Source of the DNA: an uncultured Flavobacteriaceae bacterium
GTDB taxonomy: Bacteria; Bacteroidota; Bacteroidia; Flavobacteriales; Flavobacteriaceae
Assembly: GCA_943787295.1 (NCBI GenBank)
Contig: CALSLW010000001.1
Span: forward strand, 310,001 to 374,000
Length of the DNA stretch: 64,000 bases
Reading direction: 5' to 3'
Under the pieces are notes generated by a model that saw nothing but the letters and a program-made list of their open reading frames with translations, ran no database searches and was not told the origin of the DNA. The position numbers and the translations under genes were made by a program. Shown here in pieces: positions 7,971 to 16,699 of this stretch (positions are counted from its first letter, which is position 1; every line of letters starts with the position of its first letter).

Positions 7971-10141
7971 TTTGCCTTTTTAGCTGCCTGTACCAAATCT
8001 AGGGCTTCTAAATTAACTTGGGTGGTAAAGACTCCATAATTCACAACGGCTTTGCGCTTTTCTATAGAATCGATGGTTCCCACAGACTTGCCGTCAAAAA
8101 GGCGGACTTGGTCCCCTACTTTAAAGTCAATTTTAGGCTTCACCGTTTCTGGTTTTGGCGCAGCCTTCTTTTTCTTTTTCTCTTTGCGAATGGTGACTAT
8201 GGCCTTTTGGGTCTCTTCTTCAGCTTTCTTTTTTGCTTCGCGCTCTTTGCGTTTTTCTGCGGCAGATTTCTTTTTTCGTTTAGCGTTTTCGGTTTCTACT
8301 AGGCGCAGCATATCTGCGATTAGGGGACGTTTTTTGCCATTGTCAAAATAGCGATCTGCAATATCGTTAAGGCGATTCCCTAGGACAATCATGCGCTGGT
8401 TGTGGTCGTATAGCTCTTGGTAGCTATTGAGCTTCGCTTTGACTTTTAGGTTGAGTTCTTCGAGTTTTTCGCCTTCTTTTTCTGCCTTTGATTCTTTGGC
8501 TTTTAAAGAAGCCCCTGTATCCATCATTTGCTTGCGCTCCTTTTGAAGTTTAGCAATGGTGGCGTCAAAGCGCACTTTTCCGCGTTCAATTTTTTTCTTC
8601 GCCCGATTGACCAAGCTGTACGGAATCCCATTTTTTTGGGCCACCTCAAAAGTAAAAGAACTCCCAGCTTCACCCATGATTAATTTAAACACTGGCTCAA
8701 GGGTGCGATTGTCAAACTGCATGTTCGCATTGGTCATATGCGGTAATTCGCTGGCCAACACCTTTAAATTGGAATAGTGGGTGGTGATAATCCCATAAGC
8801 TTCTCGATTGTAGAATTCTTCTAAAAAGGCTTCGGCGAGTGCGCCGCCTAATTCTGGATCAGATCCAGTGCCAAATTCGTCAATCAAAAACAAGGTTCTT
8901 GCATTGCACTTGCGCAAGAAATACTTCATGTTTTTTAAGCGATAGGAGTAGGTGCTCAAATGATTTTCGATGGATTGATTATCCCCTATATCGGTGATAA
9001 TCTGCCCAAAGAAACACACCCTTGATTTTTCGTGCACTGGGATCAACATCCCGCTTTGCAGCATTAACTGCAGTAAGCCTACTGTTTTTAAGGTGATACT
9101 TTTTCCCCCGGCATTAGGCCCAGAAATGACAATAATGCGATGCTCTGCATACAAATGAATGTCTTGTGGGTAGGTGGGTTTATTCGCTTCTTTATGATTG
9201 AGATAGAGCAGGGGATGATAGGCATCGATCAATTCCATTTCTCTGTTTTGCGAAATGATGGGCTTAATCCCGTTGATGGACTTCGCATACATTGCCTTTG
9301 CATAAATTACATCGATCTGCGTGAGATAGTCTTGGTATTGCTGTAAGAGTGGGCGAAAAGGTTGAAAGTAAGCCGTTAATTCGCGGAGGATCTTTTGGAT
9401 TTCCTCGCTTTCTTCAAAAGTTAAGTTGTTGAGCTCCCTAGAGTATTGTAAGGTAGTTTCTGGTTCGATATAAACGATGCTACCCGTTTTTGAACTACCC
9501 ATAATCGCACCCTTTACCTTGCGTCTATGCATGGCTTTGACTGCAAGAGCACGCTTATTATCGACTACCGTTTCCCGGATATCATCTAGATAGTCAGCGC
9601 TGGTATAGGTGCTTAAAGCTCGTTGAAAGCTTTGCCCGATCTTCCCGCGAACACTGTTGATTTGCTTGCGAATCCGATAAAGCTCTTCTGAAGCGTTGTT
9701 GCGTATTTCCCCAAAACGGTCGATTACTGCATCGATCTTTTCTTTGGGTTCTTTGGTTAGCTCAATTTCTTCGCCTAAAGACTTTAGACTAGGGTAGTAC
9801 TCCTTAAACTTTTTAAAGAATTTTAAGAGAATATTTGACGTCTCATTTGCCGTAGCTATTCTTCTAAAGCCTTCAATTTCTAAGACGCTGTTGTCGATTT
9901 TCAGCATACTGATTTCTGCACTCAAATCGTCAAAACCGTGATTGGGGATACGGTTGTCATTGTCAAAAGAAGCGACGTATTCTGAAACCAGCTGTAGGTT
10001 TTTAACAATTTGCTCTTCGTCGTCAAGGGGTTTTATTTGTCCAATGGCTTCCTTCCCTAAGCCCGTAATACAATGGGTGCTTAGCTGAGATAAAACCGTA
10101 TCGAACTCTAAGTCTAGTAAAGACTTTTCTGGGATTTTCAA
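7967..10141 (-). CDS. mutS2: MutS2 family ATPase without an Smr domain
   Basis: A 724-residue MutS-superfamily protein: core and lever helices (to ~320), then an ABC-type ATPase with Walker A GPNAGGKSIT (341-350) and Walker B FLIDEFGTGSDP. A Lys/Glu-rich linker (about 600-665) leads to a short SH3-like tail (FKVGDQVRLFDGKSVG). The C-terminal Smr nuclease domain known from Bacillus and Thermus MutS2 is absent, so a role in recombination suppression or ribosome rescue would have to work without it. The start codon is TTG. It diverges from ung. Confidence 0.92.
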   Translation of the reverse strand: MKIPEKSLLDLEFDTVLSQLSTHCITGLGKEAIGQIKPLDDEEQIVKNLQLVSEYVASFDNDNRIPNHGFDDLSAEISMLKIDNSVLEIEGFRRIATANETSNILLKFFKKFKEYYPSLKSLGEEIELTKEPKEKIDAVIDRFGEIRNNASEELYRIRKQINSVRGKIGQSFQRALSTYTSADYLDDIRETVVDNKRALAVKAMHRRKVKGAIMGSSKTGSIVYIEPETTLQYSRELNNLTFEESEEIQKILRELTAYFQPFRPLLQQYQDYLTQIDVIYAKAMYAKSINGIKPIISQNREMELIDAYHPLLYLNHKEANKPTYPQDIHLYAEHRIIVISGPNAGGKSITLKTVGLLQLMLQSGMLIPVHEKSRVCFFGQIITDIGDNQSIENHLSTYSYRLKNMKYFLRKCNARTLFLIDEFGTGSDPELGGALAEAFLEEFYNREAYGIITTHYSNLKVLASELPHMTNANMQFDNRTLEPVFKLIMGEAGSSFTFEVAQKNGIPYSLVNRAKKKIERGKVRFDATIAKLQKERKQMMDTGASLKAKESKAEKEGEKLEELNLKVKAKLNSYQELYDHNQRMIVLGNRLNDIADRYFDNGKKRPLIADMLRLVETENAKRKKKSAAEKRKEREAKKKAEEETQKAIVTIRKEKKKKKAAPKPETVKPKIDFKVGDQVRLFDGKSVGTIDSIEKRKAVVNYGVFTTQVNLEALDLVQAAKKAK

Positions 10142-10167
10142 GGTTTATTTTTCTTACATTAGCAGCA

Positions 10168-10175
10168 CAAAAATA
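10168..10175 (-). promoter_or_regulatory. -7 promoter element of mutS2
   Basis: TATTTTTG on the minus strand in the mutS2-ung intergenic space, about 26 bases before the TTG start. Confidence 0.45.
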
Positions 10176-10183
10176 CACAATTC

Positions 10184-10864
10184 ATGCGTGTCAAAATGCA
10201 TCCTAGTTGGGAAAAAGCGCTACAACCTGCTCTAGACAGTCCTTCCTTTAAGTCTTTGGCCGCTTTTGTTGAGACTGCATACAAGACAAATGATTGTTAT
10301 CCACCAGAGGAAAACATATTTGAAGCCTTTAACCACTGCCCCTTAGATCAACTAAAAGTGGTGATCCTAGGCCAAGACCCCTATCACGGTCCAGGCCAAG
10401 CCCATGGCTTGAGTTTTTCTGTCCCAGTGGGGGTCAAACACCCGCCTTCTCTCATCAATATTTTTAAAGAAATTGAAAGTGATCTAGGGGTTTCTACTCC
10501 TCAAAGTGGGAACCTAACCCCCTGGGCAAAGCAAGGGGTGTTTTTACTTAATGCTACCTTGACCGTTCAAGCTCAGCAAGCAGGGAGTCATCAAAAGCAA
10601 GGCTGGGAAACTTTTACCGATGCGGTGATTCAAACCATCTCTACAGAAAAAAGCGCAGTGGTTTTTATGTTGTGGGGAGGCTTCGCCAAAAAGAAAGCTA
10701 AATTAATCAATGCTTCTAAACACTTGATTCTAAACAGCGGACACCCATCGCCTTTAAGTGCTAATAGAGGATATTGGTTTGGGAACAAACACTTTAGTCA
10801 GTGCAATACCTATTTAAAAAAGAGCGGAATGGAAGGGATTGATTGGAAGATTGACACTTCATGA
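10184..10864 (+). CDS. ung: Uracil-DNA glycosylase
   Basis: Family 1 UDG, which removes uracil from DNA. The water-activating loop GQDPYHGPGQAHG (Asp65, His68) and the C-terminal HPSPLSANRG loop are both intact. At 226 residues it has the typical length. It is divergently placed from mutS2. Confidence 0.97.
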   Translation: MRVKMHPSWEKALQPALDSPSFKSLAAFVETAYKTNDCYPPEENIFEAFNHCPLDQLKVVILGQDPYHGPGQAHGLSFSVPVGVKHPPSLINIFKEIESDLGVSTPQSGNLTPWAKQGVFLLNATLTVQAQQAGSHQKQGWETFTDAVIQTISTEKSAVVFMLWGGFAKKKAKLINASKHLILNSGHPSPLSANRGYWFGNKHFSQCNTYLKKSGMEGIDWKIDTS

Positions 10865-10953
10865 GCATTGGATTTTTCTCTCATTAAAACCCCCTTCCTG
10901 CTTCAATTGGGGGAATCCATTATCTTTTGTAGATTTAGTAAAATTATTGAGAA

Positions 10954-12708
10954 ATGAAAAACGCCTATTTATTAATGTTACTCGCTGTGATCACGGCTTG
11001 TAGCAACCCCAAAACTGCCGAAGACTTTGATGCTTACCTAGAACAAGCCTATCAAGAAACTTTAGCCCTTTATCGTTTGCCTTCTACATATTTAGGAGAA
11101 AGCCGATACAATGACACCTTACCCAATTATCTTTCTAAGGATTTTTCTGCCAAAGAAATCGCCCTAAACGAAAAATACAAGGCGGGTTTAGCGCAATTCC
11201 CAGACGAGATCTTAAGCGAAGATCAACGCTTGAGCAAGCAATTAATGTTGTGGGAAATTGACATCGCCTTAGACGAAAAGGAGTACTTAAAAGACCTGAT
11301 GCCGTTAGACCAAATGTGGTCCTTTCATTTGAGCTTTGGTCAGTTGGCCAGCGGACAAGGAGCGCAGCCTTTTGTTACCCCACAGGACTACCGCAATTGG
11401 TTGGTGCGTGTTGAAGGCTATTTAGCCTGGATGCAATCTGCAGAAGACAATATGCGCGAAGGGATGGAGAAAGATTGGGTCTTGCCTACCACTTTAATCC
11501 AGAAAGTGATTCCGCAATTAGCGCAAATGGTGACCGATACCCCTGAGGAACATCTGTTTTACGCACCTATTAAAAATATCCCAGAAAGCTTTGGCGAAGC
11601 CGATAAAGAAAACTTTACCACTGCCTATACTACTATGATCCAAGATCAAGTTATACCGGCTTATCGTCGTTTACACGATTTTATGGCAGGGGAATATTTG
11701 GCCGCAGGTCGAAAAAGTAGTGGTTTTGACGCTCTAACTGGGGGTGCCGACTATTATCAGCATGCTATCAAGCGCTATACTACCACCAATATGACCCCAG
11801 AAGAGATTCACCAATTGGGTTTGAGCGAAGTCGCACGAATTCGCACCGAAATGGAGGCCATAAAGGCCGAAGTGGGCTTTGAAGGCGACCTTATGGCATT
11901 CTTTGATCATGTGCGCAGCGCAAAAGAGCTGATGCCTTTTGACGCGCCAGAACAGGTGATCGAAAACTTTAACGCCATTCATCAGCGGGTGATCCCAAAG
12001 GTGAACGAGTTGTTTTCCCTACAACCCAAAACTCCTTTTGAAGTAAGACGCACCGAAGCCTTTAGAGAAGCTTCTGCTAGTGCAGAGTACAATTCTGGGT
12101 CGCTAGACGGAACACGTCCCGGGATTTTCTATGTGCCCATTCGCGATGTAGCGACTTATAATGTGCACCAAGACGAAGACTTATTCTTACACGAAGCCAT
12201 CCCCGGGCACCACTTCCAAATTTCTTTGCAACAAGAAAACACCGCACTGCTTTCTTTTAGAAAGAATTTGTGGTATAGCGCCTATGGCGAAGGCTGGGCC
12301 TTGTATACAGAATCGCTAGGGAAGGAGCTAGGCTTGTATGAAGACCCTTATCAGTACTTTGGGATGCTGGCGGCAGAAATGCACCGCGCTATTCGTTTAG
12401 TGGTTGATACAGGCATGCATGCCAAAGGGTGGTCCCGTGAACAAGCCATACAGTATTCCCTAGAAAACGAATCGGAATCTGAGGTAAAAATCACCTCTGA
12501 AATCGAGCGCTATATGGCCAATCCCGGGCAGGCCTTATCCTATAAGATTGGCCAATTAAAAATCCGAGAATTGCGCAGCAAAGCAGAAACAGCCTTAGGC
12601 GAAAACTTTGACATCCGGGAATTCCACCGGGTGGTTTTAGAGTCGGGTTGTATTCCGCTTGCACTGTTAGAAGAAAAAGTCAACCGCTGGATCGACAGCC
12701 TAATCTAA
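10954..12708 (+). CDS. DUF885 family lipoprotein, likely zinc metallopeptidase
   Basis: A 584-residue protein with a lipoprotein signal (LLAVITAC, Cys16). The DUF885 signature HEAIPGHH sits near residue 413 and a downstream glutamate helix (YGEGWALYTESLG) follows; this HExxxGH-plus-Glu arrangement is that of a zinc metallopeptidase. No substrate is known to me. The DUF2461 gene follows after four bases, so they probably share a transcript. Confidence 0.85.
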   Translation: MKNAYLLMLLAVITACSNPKTAEDFDAYLEQAYQETLALYRLPSTYLGESRYNDTLPNYLSKDFSAKEIALNEKYKAGLAQFPDEILSEDQRLSKQLMLWEIDIALDEKEYLKDLMPLDQMWSFHLSFGQLASGQGAQPFVTPQDYRNWLVRVEGYLAWMQSAEDNMREGMEKDWVLPTTLIQKVIPQLAQMVTDTPEEHLFYAPIKNIPESFGEADKENFTTAYTTMIQDQVIPAYRRLHDFMAGEYLAAGRKSSGFDALTGGADYYQHAIKRYTTTNMTPEEIHQLGLSEVARIRTEMEAIKAEVGFEGDLMAFFDHVRSAKELMPFDAPEQVIENFNAIHQRVIPKVNELFSLQPKTPFEVRRTEAFREASASAEYNSGSLDGTRPGIFYVPIRDVATYNVHQDEDLFLHEAIPGHHFQISLQQENTALLSFRKNLWYSAYGEGWALYTESLGKELGLYEDPYQYFGMLAAEMHRAIRLVVDTGMHAKGWSREQAIQYSLENESESEVKITSEIERYMANPGQALSYKIGQLKIRELRSKAETALGENFDIREFHRVVLESGCIPLALLEEKVNRWIDSLI

Positions 12709-12712
12709 TCCT

Positions 12713-13387
12713 ATGGCCACAACAATTAATCCAGACGTACTGAGCTTTTTTAGCGAACTAGAGGACAACAACAACCGCGAGTGGTTCGAACCACAGAAGA
12801 AGCGCTTTAAGGCCTTAGAGACCGAAGTGAAAGCTTTTGCAACAGATTTAACCGCACAGATGAACGAACACGATAGCGTGGACAAATTCAAGTTGTTTCG
12901 CCTTTATCGCGATGTGCGCTTCTCCAAAGACAAGACGCCTTTTAAAACCCACTTTGGGATTTCGTTTCACCGAGAAAAACCGGCTTATCGCGGGGGCTAT
13001 TATCTACATATTAAACCTGGAGATAATTTTGTCGCTACTGGCTTTTGGAATCCCTCTAAAGAGGATCTTTTCCGCATTCGCAAAGAGATGGAAATAGACG
13101 GAGACGAGTTTAGAGAGATCATGGGAAAACCCGCTTTTAAAAAAGTATGGGGCAAACTAGAAGGAGAGGAAGTGAAAACCGCTCCCAAAGGTTTTTCGAA
13201 AGAAGATCCCAACATTGACCTCATTCGCAAAAAGGCTTATTTGTTTACTAAAAAATACAGCGATCAAGAAGTGCTTTCACCCGATTTTATGTCGCAAGTC
13301 AACAAGGACTTTAAGGCAGTAAGACCTTATTTCGATTATATGAGCAGTGTCTTAACCACCGATCTAAACGGAGAATCCCTGCTCTAA
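12713..13387 (+). CDS. DUF2461 domain protein
   Basis: A 224-residue protein matching the TIGR02453/DUF2461 family: LSFFSELEDNNNREWFEPQK at the N-terminus, a central RLYRDVRFSKDKTPFKTHF and GYYLHIKPGDNF. The biochemical function is unknown. It is cytosolic with no signal peptide, and is probably co-expressed with the DUF885 gene. It ends one base from the convergent gene. Confidence 0.88.
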   Translation: MATTINPDVLSFFSELEDNNNREWFEPQKKRFKALETEVKAFATDLTAQMNEHDSVDKFKLFRLYRDVRFSKDKTPFKTHFGISFHREKPAYRGGYYLHIKPGDNFVATGFWNPSKEDLFRIRKEMEIDGDEFREIMGKPAFKKVWGKLEGEEVKTAPKGFSKEDPNIDLIRKKAYLFTKKYSDQEVLSPDFMSQVNKDFKAVRPYFDYMSSVLTTDLNGESLL

Positions 13388-13388
13388 G

Positions 13389-13811
13389 CTAGCTTACTTT
13401 CGCCACTGCTGCGGGCGGAGCGTCAAAGAGCTGGACTTGGTCTTTTAATCGCTCGATGACCATATTCATCATCCGTTTGTTTAAGGAGGAAGAGTTACAG
13501 CTGTATTGGCGGTATTCTGCTACCGTAAATTGACCGATGATCATCCCCTTGACAGAATTGCGGAACTTTTGGTCCTTGATCAAACTGCTTTCGATATAGG
13601 CCAGCTTTTTCTCTAAGCCTAAGTCGTAAAACACTCCTTTGCGCTTTTCAATGTATTGATGAAAGACTTCAATAAACAATGGGTTTTGCAGTTTTAGAAT
13701 AGGGCGGAGGGTCTCGTTCTGAAAGCGCTCCTCTTGGCCCATAGTGGCGAACTGTTGGGTTTTCTTGATCTCTGGTCGAATGCGACGTAAATCATTGGGT
13801 CGATCGTTCAT
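13389..13811 (-). CDS. Conserved protein of unknown function
   Basis: A 140-residue basic, helical, soluble protein (N-terminus MNDRPNDLRRIRPEIKKTQQ). It resembles a short protein widespread in flavobacteria that some databases label glyoxalase, but I see no glyoxalase metal-binding motif, so I make no functional call. It is a single-gene unit converging with the DUF2461 gene. Confidence 0.6.
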   Translation of the reverse strand: MNDRPNDLRRIRPEIKKTQQFATMGQEERFQNETLRPILKLQNPLFIEVFHQYIEKRKGVFYDLGLEKKLAYIESSLIKDQKFRNSVKGMIIGQFTVAEYRQYSCNSSSLNKRMMNMVIERLKDQVQLFDAPPAAVAKVS

Positions 13812-13902
13812 GGCTAGTGTTTTACTCTAAGTTAGGGGCTTTTATGCTTGAAACTACTTCAGGGTTGGAGAGATTGTTCACAGGGTTTTTAACAGGAGTA
13901 TT

Positions 13903-14289
13903 CTATATGTGCTTGTAGTATCGCTCTAATATGAATTCCACTAGAAAGCTTGCTGTTTCATTTAACTCCTCTCTAATAAGAACGTTTGGTATTCTTAGTG
14001 TTATATAGCCATCAACAATTGAATAAAAGGTTCTTTTAATATCTGATAATGCCTGTTTGGGATTTTGATTATGTTGTATACCATCAACTTCAATATGTAG
14101 TTTTGGGCGTTCAAAAACAATGTCAACATGTTTGTGACCGTCAAACTTTTCTAAATCAGGCTCGAAACCTCTTAGCTTTAAGGCAAAATATAAATCAACT
14201 ACTTCAGATGTAGTATATTCCATTTGCATTTTCAACCACTTTTGACAAGGCATACAAATATGATATCCAAAATTTTCTTTGGAGTACAC
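13903..14289 (-). CDS. DUF559-like PD-(D/E)xK endonuclease-fold protein, start uncertain
   Basis: The C-terminal part reads HVDIVFERPKLHIEVDGIQH, the D...ExDG pattern of DUF559/Vsr-like nuclease folds, followed by a helix with SDIKRTFYSIVDGY. The N-terminal part has HICMPCQKWL, which looks like half of a zinc-binding CxxC pair. The first start codon in frame is GTG at 14289, but meaningful-looking sequence continues upstream (NCCKSIDGNVYVYS) to about 14325 without any ATG before the in-frame stop near 14357. The gene may be truncated at its 5' end. It lies beside an antitoxin-like gene and a broken toxin. Confidence 0.55.
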   Translation of the reverse strand: MYSKENFGYHICMPCQKWLKMQMEYTTSEVVDLYFALKLRGFEPDLEKFDGHKHVDIVFERPKLHIEVDGIQHNQNPKQALSDIKRTFYSIVDGYITLRIPNVLIREELNETASFLVEFILERYYKHI

Positions 14290-14372
14290 ATAAACATTTC
14301 CATCAATGGATTTACAACAGTTTAGACGCGAATTCTCCTTACAAAAAGAATTATATCATAAAGGCGATAGGG

Positions 14373-14585
14373 ATGCCTGGGCCAACTTTTTACAGAAAAT
14401 TAAAACATCTTTCTTTTACAGTAGATGAAATGTTAGCCATTGCAAAAATCCTTCATCCTGAAGAGGCGGCGCTATTAGAATTAAAAGCATCAATTGAACA
14501 AGGAAATGAAGATATAAGACTTGGTAATACAGTAAATCACGAGGATTTATTAGTATCACTTAAATCAATGCTCGAAAAGGAATAA
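14373..14585 (+). CDS. Antitoxin-like helix-turn-helix protein, 5' end damaged or unusual start
   Basis: Seventy residues follow the first in-frame ATG, but the family-like helix-turn-helix (NSPYKKNYIIKAIGMPGPTFYRKLK) begins about 14 codons upstream, near 14331, with no ATG in frame. An ATG at 14306 in another frame (MDLQQFRREF) would join it if one base were removed near 14335. The C-terminus (VNHEDLLVSLKSMLEKE) resembles antitoxins of RelE/ParE toxins. The 3' end overlaps the convergent toxin remnant by 21 bases. It is either a pseudogene or a gene with a rare start. Confidence 0.45.
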   Translation: MPGPTFYRKLKHLSFTVDEMLAIAKILHPEEAALLELKASIEQGNEDIRLGNTVNHEDLLVSLKSMLEKE

Positions 14586-14851
14586 ACCACTTTGATTGTT
14601 CCAGAGCGTAAGAATATAAATTACTTGATTTTTCACAACATATACGATCGATGTTTTCTTGTGAACCACAAATACAGAAGCGTGGATTTTTTTAGACCAT
14701 TTTCCTAGACCAGGATTTGTCTTTAGCAATTCTATTGAAGCTATTGTATAGCGTACCATTTAATCATTTCTTTCTCGCTAAAATGATCTCTTAAATAATT
14801 TAAAATCTCTTCAAACCGACGTATTGCTTCAGTAGACCAGATTACTTTCAT
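14565..14851 (-). pseudogene. RelE/ParE-type toxin, frameshifted
   Basis: From ATG 14851 one frame reads MKVIWSTEAIRRFEEILNYL, then RDHFSEKEMIKW, and stops shortly after (TAG, 14741-14743). The next frame, from about 14759, continues as YTIASIELLKTNPGLGKW and then a typical RelE/ParE strand pattern (ASVFVVHKKTSIVYVVKN, QVIYILTLWNN). A single-base indel near 14755 would restore one ~95-residue toxin of normal length. It is placed convergent to the antitoxin-like gene rather than in one operon, which is unusual. Assignment rests on pattern recognition only. Confidence 0.6.
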
Positions 14852-14966
14852 GAACTTGAATTGGGTTTTATCAATATAAAAAAATTATTTCAGTTTTCTA
14901 TAATTAACATTATGTAAAATTGATAATTCTATTTGCACTATTCCCACCCTTATTCCTTATAATTTT

Positions 14967-14974
14967 TATATTTG
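14967..14974 (+). promoter_or_regulatory. -7 promoter element of the DUF2911 gene
   Basis: TATATTTG on the plus strand, 24 bases before the ATG at 14999. The surrounding 14852-14998 is AT-rich and otherwise featureless. Confidence 0.5.
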
Positions 14975-14998
14975 GGATACAATAAATAACATGAACAG

Positions 14999-15535
14999 AT
15001 GAAAAAAGTATTTGCTGCCCTAGGTATTATCCTACTCCTCGTTATTGGTTACATGGTTTATGGAACCTTTATCAATCCAAAAAGTCCTAAAGGAGTCGCC
15101 ACCTTTGAAAAAGACGATTTAAAAATCGAAGTAGTCTATCACCGTCCTTATAAGCGGGATCGTTTAATTTTTGGTTCCGTCGAAGATAAAGCCTTAGTCC
15201 CCTATGGACAATACTGGCGTTTAGGCGCCAATGCTGCGACCACTTTTGAAACGTCACAAGAAATAGCCTTTGCGGGCAGATCATTAGCGGCAGGTAAATA
15301 CCGTCTCTATGCTGTTCCAGAAGCAGATCACTGGGTTGTTGCTTTAAATGAAGAAGCTGGTGCCTTTGGTTATAGTGAACCAGATTATGACAAAGACATT
15401 ATGCGGGTCAACGTTACCGCAGCACAATTATTAACTCCAATAGACCCTTTTACCATTGATTTAGTTGAAGATGGAGAGAGTTTAACCCTAAGCATGCGTT
15501 GGGATACAACCTCTGTGGCAATTCCATTAAACTAA
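14999..15535 (+). CDS. DUF2911 family membrane-anchored protein
   Basis: An N-terminal hydrophobic helix (residues 5-22) anchors or exports a beta-rich domain that matches DUF2911: FGSVEDKALVPYGQYWRLGA, then ANAATTFETS and LAAGKYRLYAVP. DUF2911 proteins are common in Bacteroidota and have no established function. The next gene starts on the base after its stop, so the two are an operon. Confidence 0.85.
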   Translation: MKKVFAALGIILLLVIGYMVYGTFINPKSPKGVATFEKDDLKIEVVYHRPYKRDRLIFGSVEDKALVPYGQYWRLGANAATTFETSQEIAFAGRSLAAGKYRLYAVPEADHWVVALNEEAGAFGYSEPDYDKDIMRVNVTAAQLLTPIDPFTIDLVEDGESLTLSMRWDTTSVAIPLN

Positions 15536-16666
15536 ATGCACTTTTTTTCCTTGAAGAATTTCTTAAAAGCCTTCCTATTCATTAGTGTTATAGGGGGCTT
15601 TACCTATTATGTGGTTGGTAAAATACAATACCGCCAAAACATAATGAGTTTTGAAGAATACGACCCACCTTCTACCCTTGTCGTTCCAGAGAATCTTGTT
15701 ACCAGGGCTAAATTTCCCTTTGTAGATATTCACAACCATCAATTTGATATGCCCATTAGGGATTTAAGTGATCTAACCGCTGAGATGGACAGCCTAAACA
15801 TGGCTTTTATGGTAAATCTAAGCGGGTTTAGAGGAATGTATTTAGCAAAATGTTTGAAAAATGTAAAAGAGAATGCTCCTAACCGCTTTGGATTGTTTGT
15901 CAATCTCGACTGGGAAAAAATTGACGAAGCAAATTTTGCGGCTAACAATCTAGAAATCTTACGGCAGGCTAAACGAGACGGCGCCATTGGGCTGAAAGTA
16001 TATAAAGGCTTAGGCTTAACCGACACCGATAAAGACGGCAAGCGAATTGCCGTTGACGATCCCCGTTTAGACCCCATTTGGGCAGAATGTGGCCGATTAG
16101 GCTTCCCGGTCTTGATTCATTCGGCAGAGCCTCCCTCCTTTTGGTTGCCAAAAGATAAAAACAACGAGCGTTGGTTAGAACTAAAGCAAAAGCCCAGTCG
16201 TTATCGCGACCCTGCAAAAGTGCCTTCTTTTGAATCCATTATTGCAGAGCAACACCATATTTTTGAAAAGCATCCGGGTACAACCTTTATCAATGCGCAT
16301 TTAGGTTGGATGGGGAACGATTTAGACCGCCTTGGGGCGCATTTAGATCGCTACCCTAATGTGATGACAGAAATTGGCGCTGTCCTGGCAGAATTAGGCC
16401 GTCAACCCCGCAGTGCACGTCAATTCTTAATCGACTATCAAGATCGTGTCCTCTTTGGCAAAGACAGCTATAAGGTAAAAGAGTACTTCACCTATTTTAG
16501 GGTTTTAGAAACCGAAGATGAGTATTTTGATTACTACCGTAAACGCCATGCCTTCTGGAAGATGTATGGTTTAGGCTTGCCTGATGATGTCTTGCAAAAA
16601 TTGTATTATAAAAATGCCTTGCGGATTCTTCCATCCATCGATGCTTCACTATTTCCAAAAGAGTAG
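15536..16666 (+). CDS. Membrane-anchored amidohydrolase (TIM-barrel metal hydrolase)
   Basis: A single N-terminal helix precedes an amidohydrolase_2-type barrel. The metal ligands are visible in order: HNH in VDIHNHQFD (His66, His68), a lysine in GLKVYKGLG (about 153), His in VLIHSAEP, His in FINAHLGWMG, and an Asp in LFGKDSY. It likely hydrolyses or decarboxylates a small molecule on the periplasmic side of the inner membrane; the substrate is unknown. It abuts the DUF2911 gene, suggesting a functional pair. Confidence 0.85.
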   Translation: MHFFSLKNFLKAFLFISVIGGFTYYVVGKIQYRQNIMSFEEYDPPSTLVVPENLVTRAKFPFVDIHNHQFDMPIRDLSDLTAEMDSLNMAFMVNLSGFRGMYLAKCLKNVKENAPNRFGLFVNLDWEKIDEANFAANNLEILRQAKRDGAIGLKVYKGLGLTDTDKDGKRIAVDDPRLDPIWAECGRLGFPVLIHSAEPPSFWLPKDKNNERWLELKQKPSRYRDPAKVPSFESIIAEQHHIFEKHPGTTFINAHLGWMGNDLDRLGAHLDRYPNVMTEIGAVLAELGRQPRSARQFLIDYQDRVLFGKDSYKVKEYFTYFRVLETEDEYFDYYRKRHAFWKMYGLGLPDDVLQKLYYKNALRILPSIDASLFPKE

Positions 16667-16699
16667 ATTAACTAATTTTAAGATTAACAAATTAAAAAT

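Noticed and set aside
8018..8351. Phe-rich open frames on the plus strand opposite mutS2
   Set aside because: They are the complement of the Lys/Glu-rich linker of MutS2; the long poly-Phe stretches are reverse reading of AAA/GAA codons.
14991..15002. ATG AAC AGA TGA as a leader peptide before the DUF2911 gene
   Set aside because: Only three codons, overlapping the true start, with no hairpin nearby.
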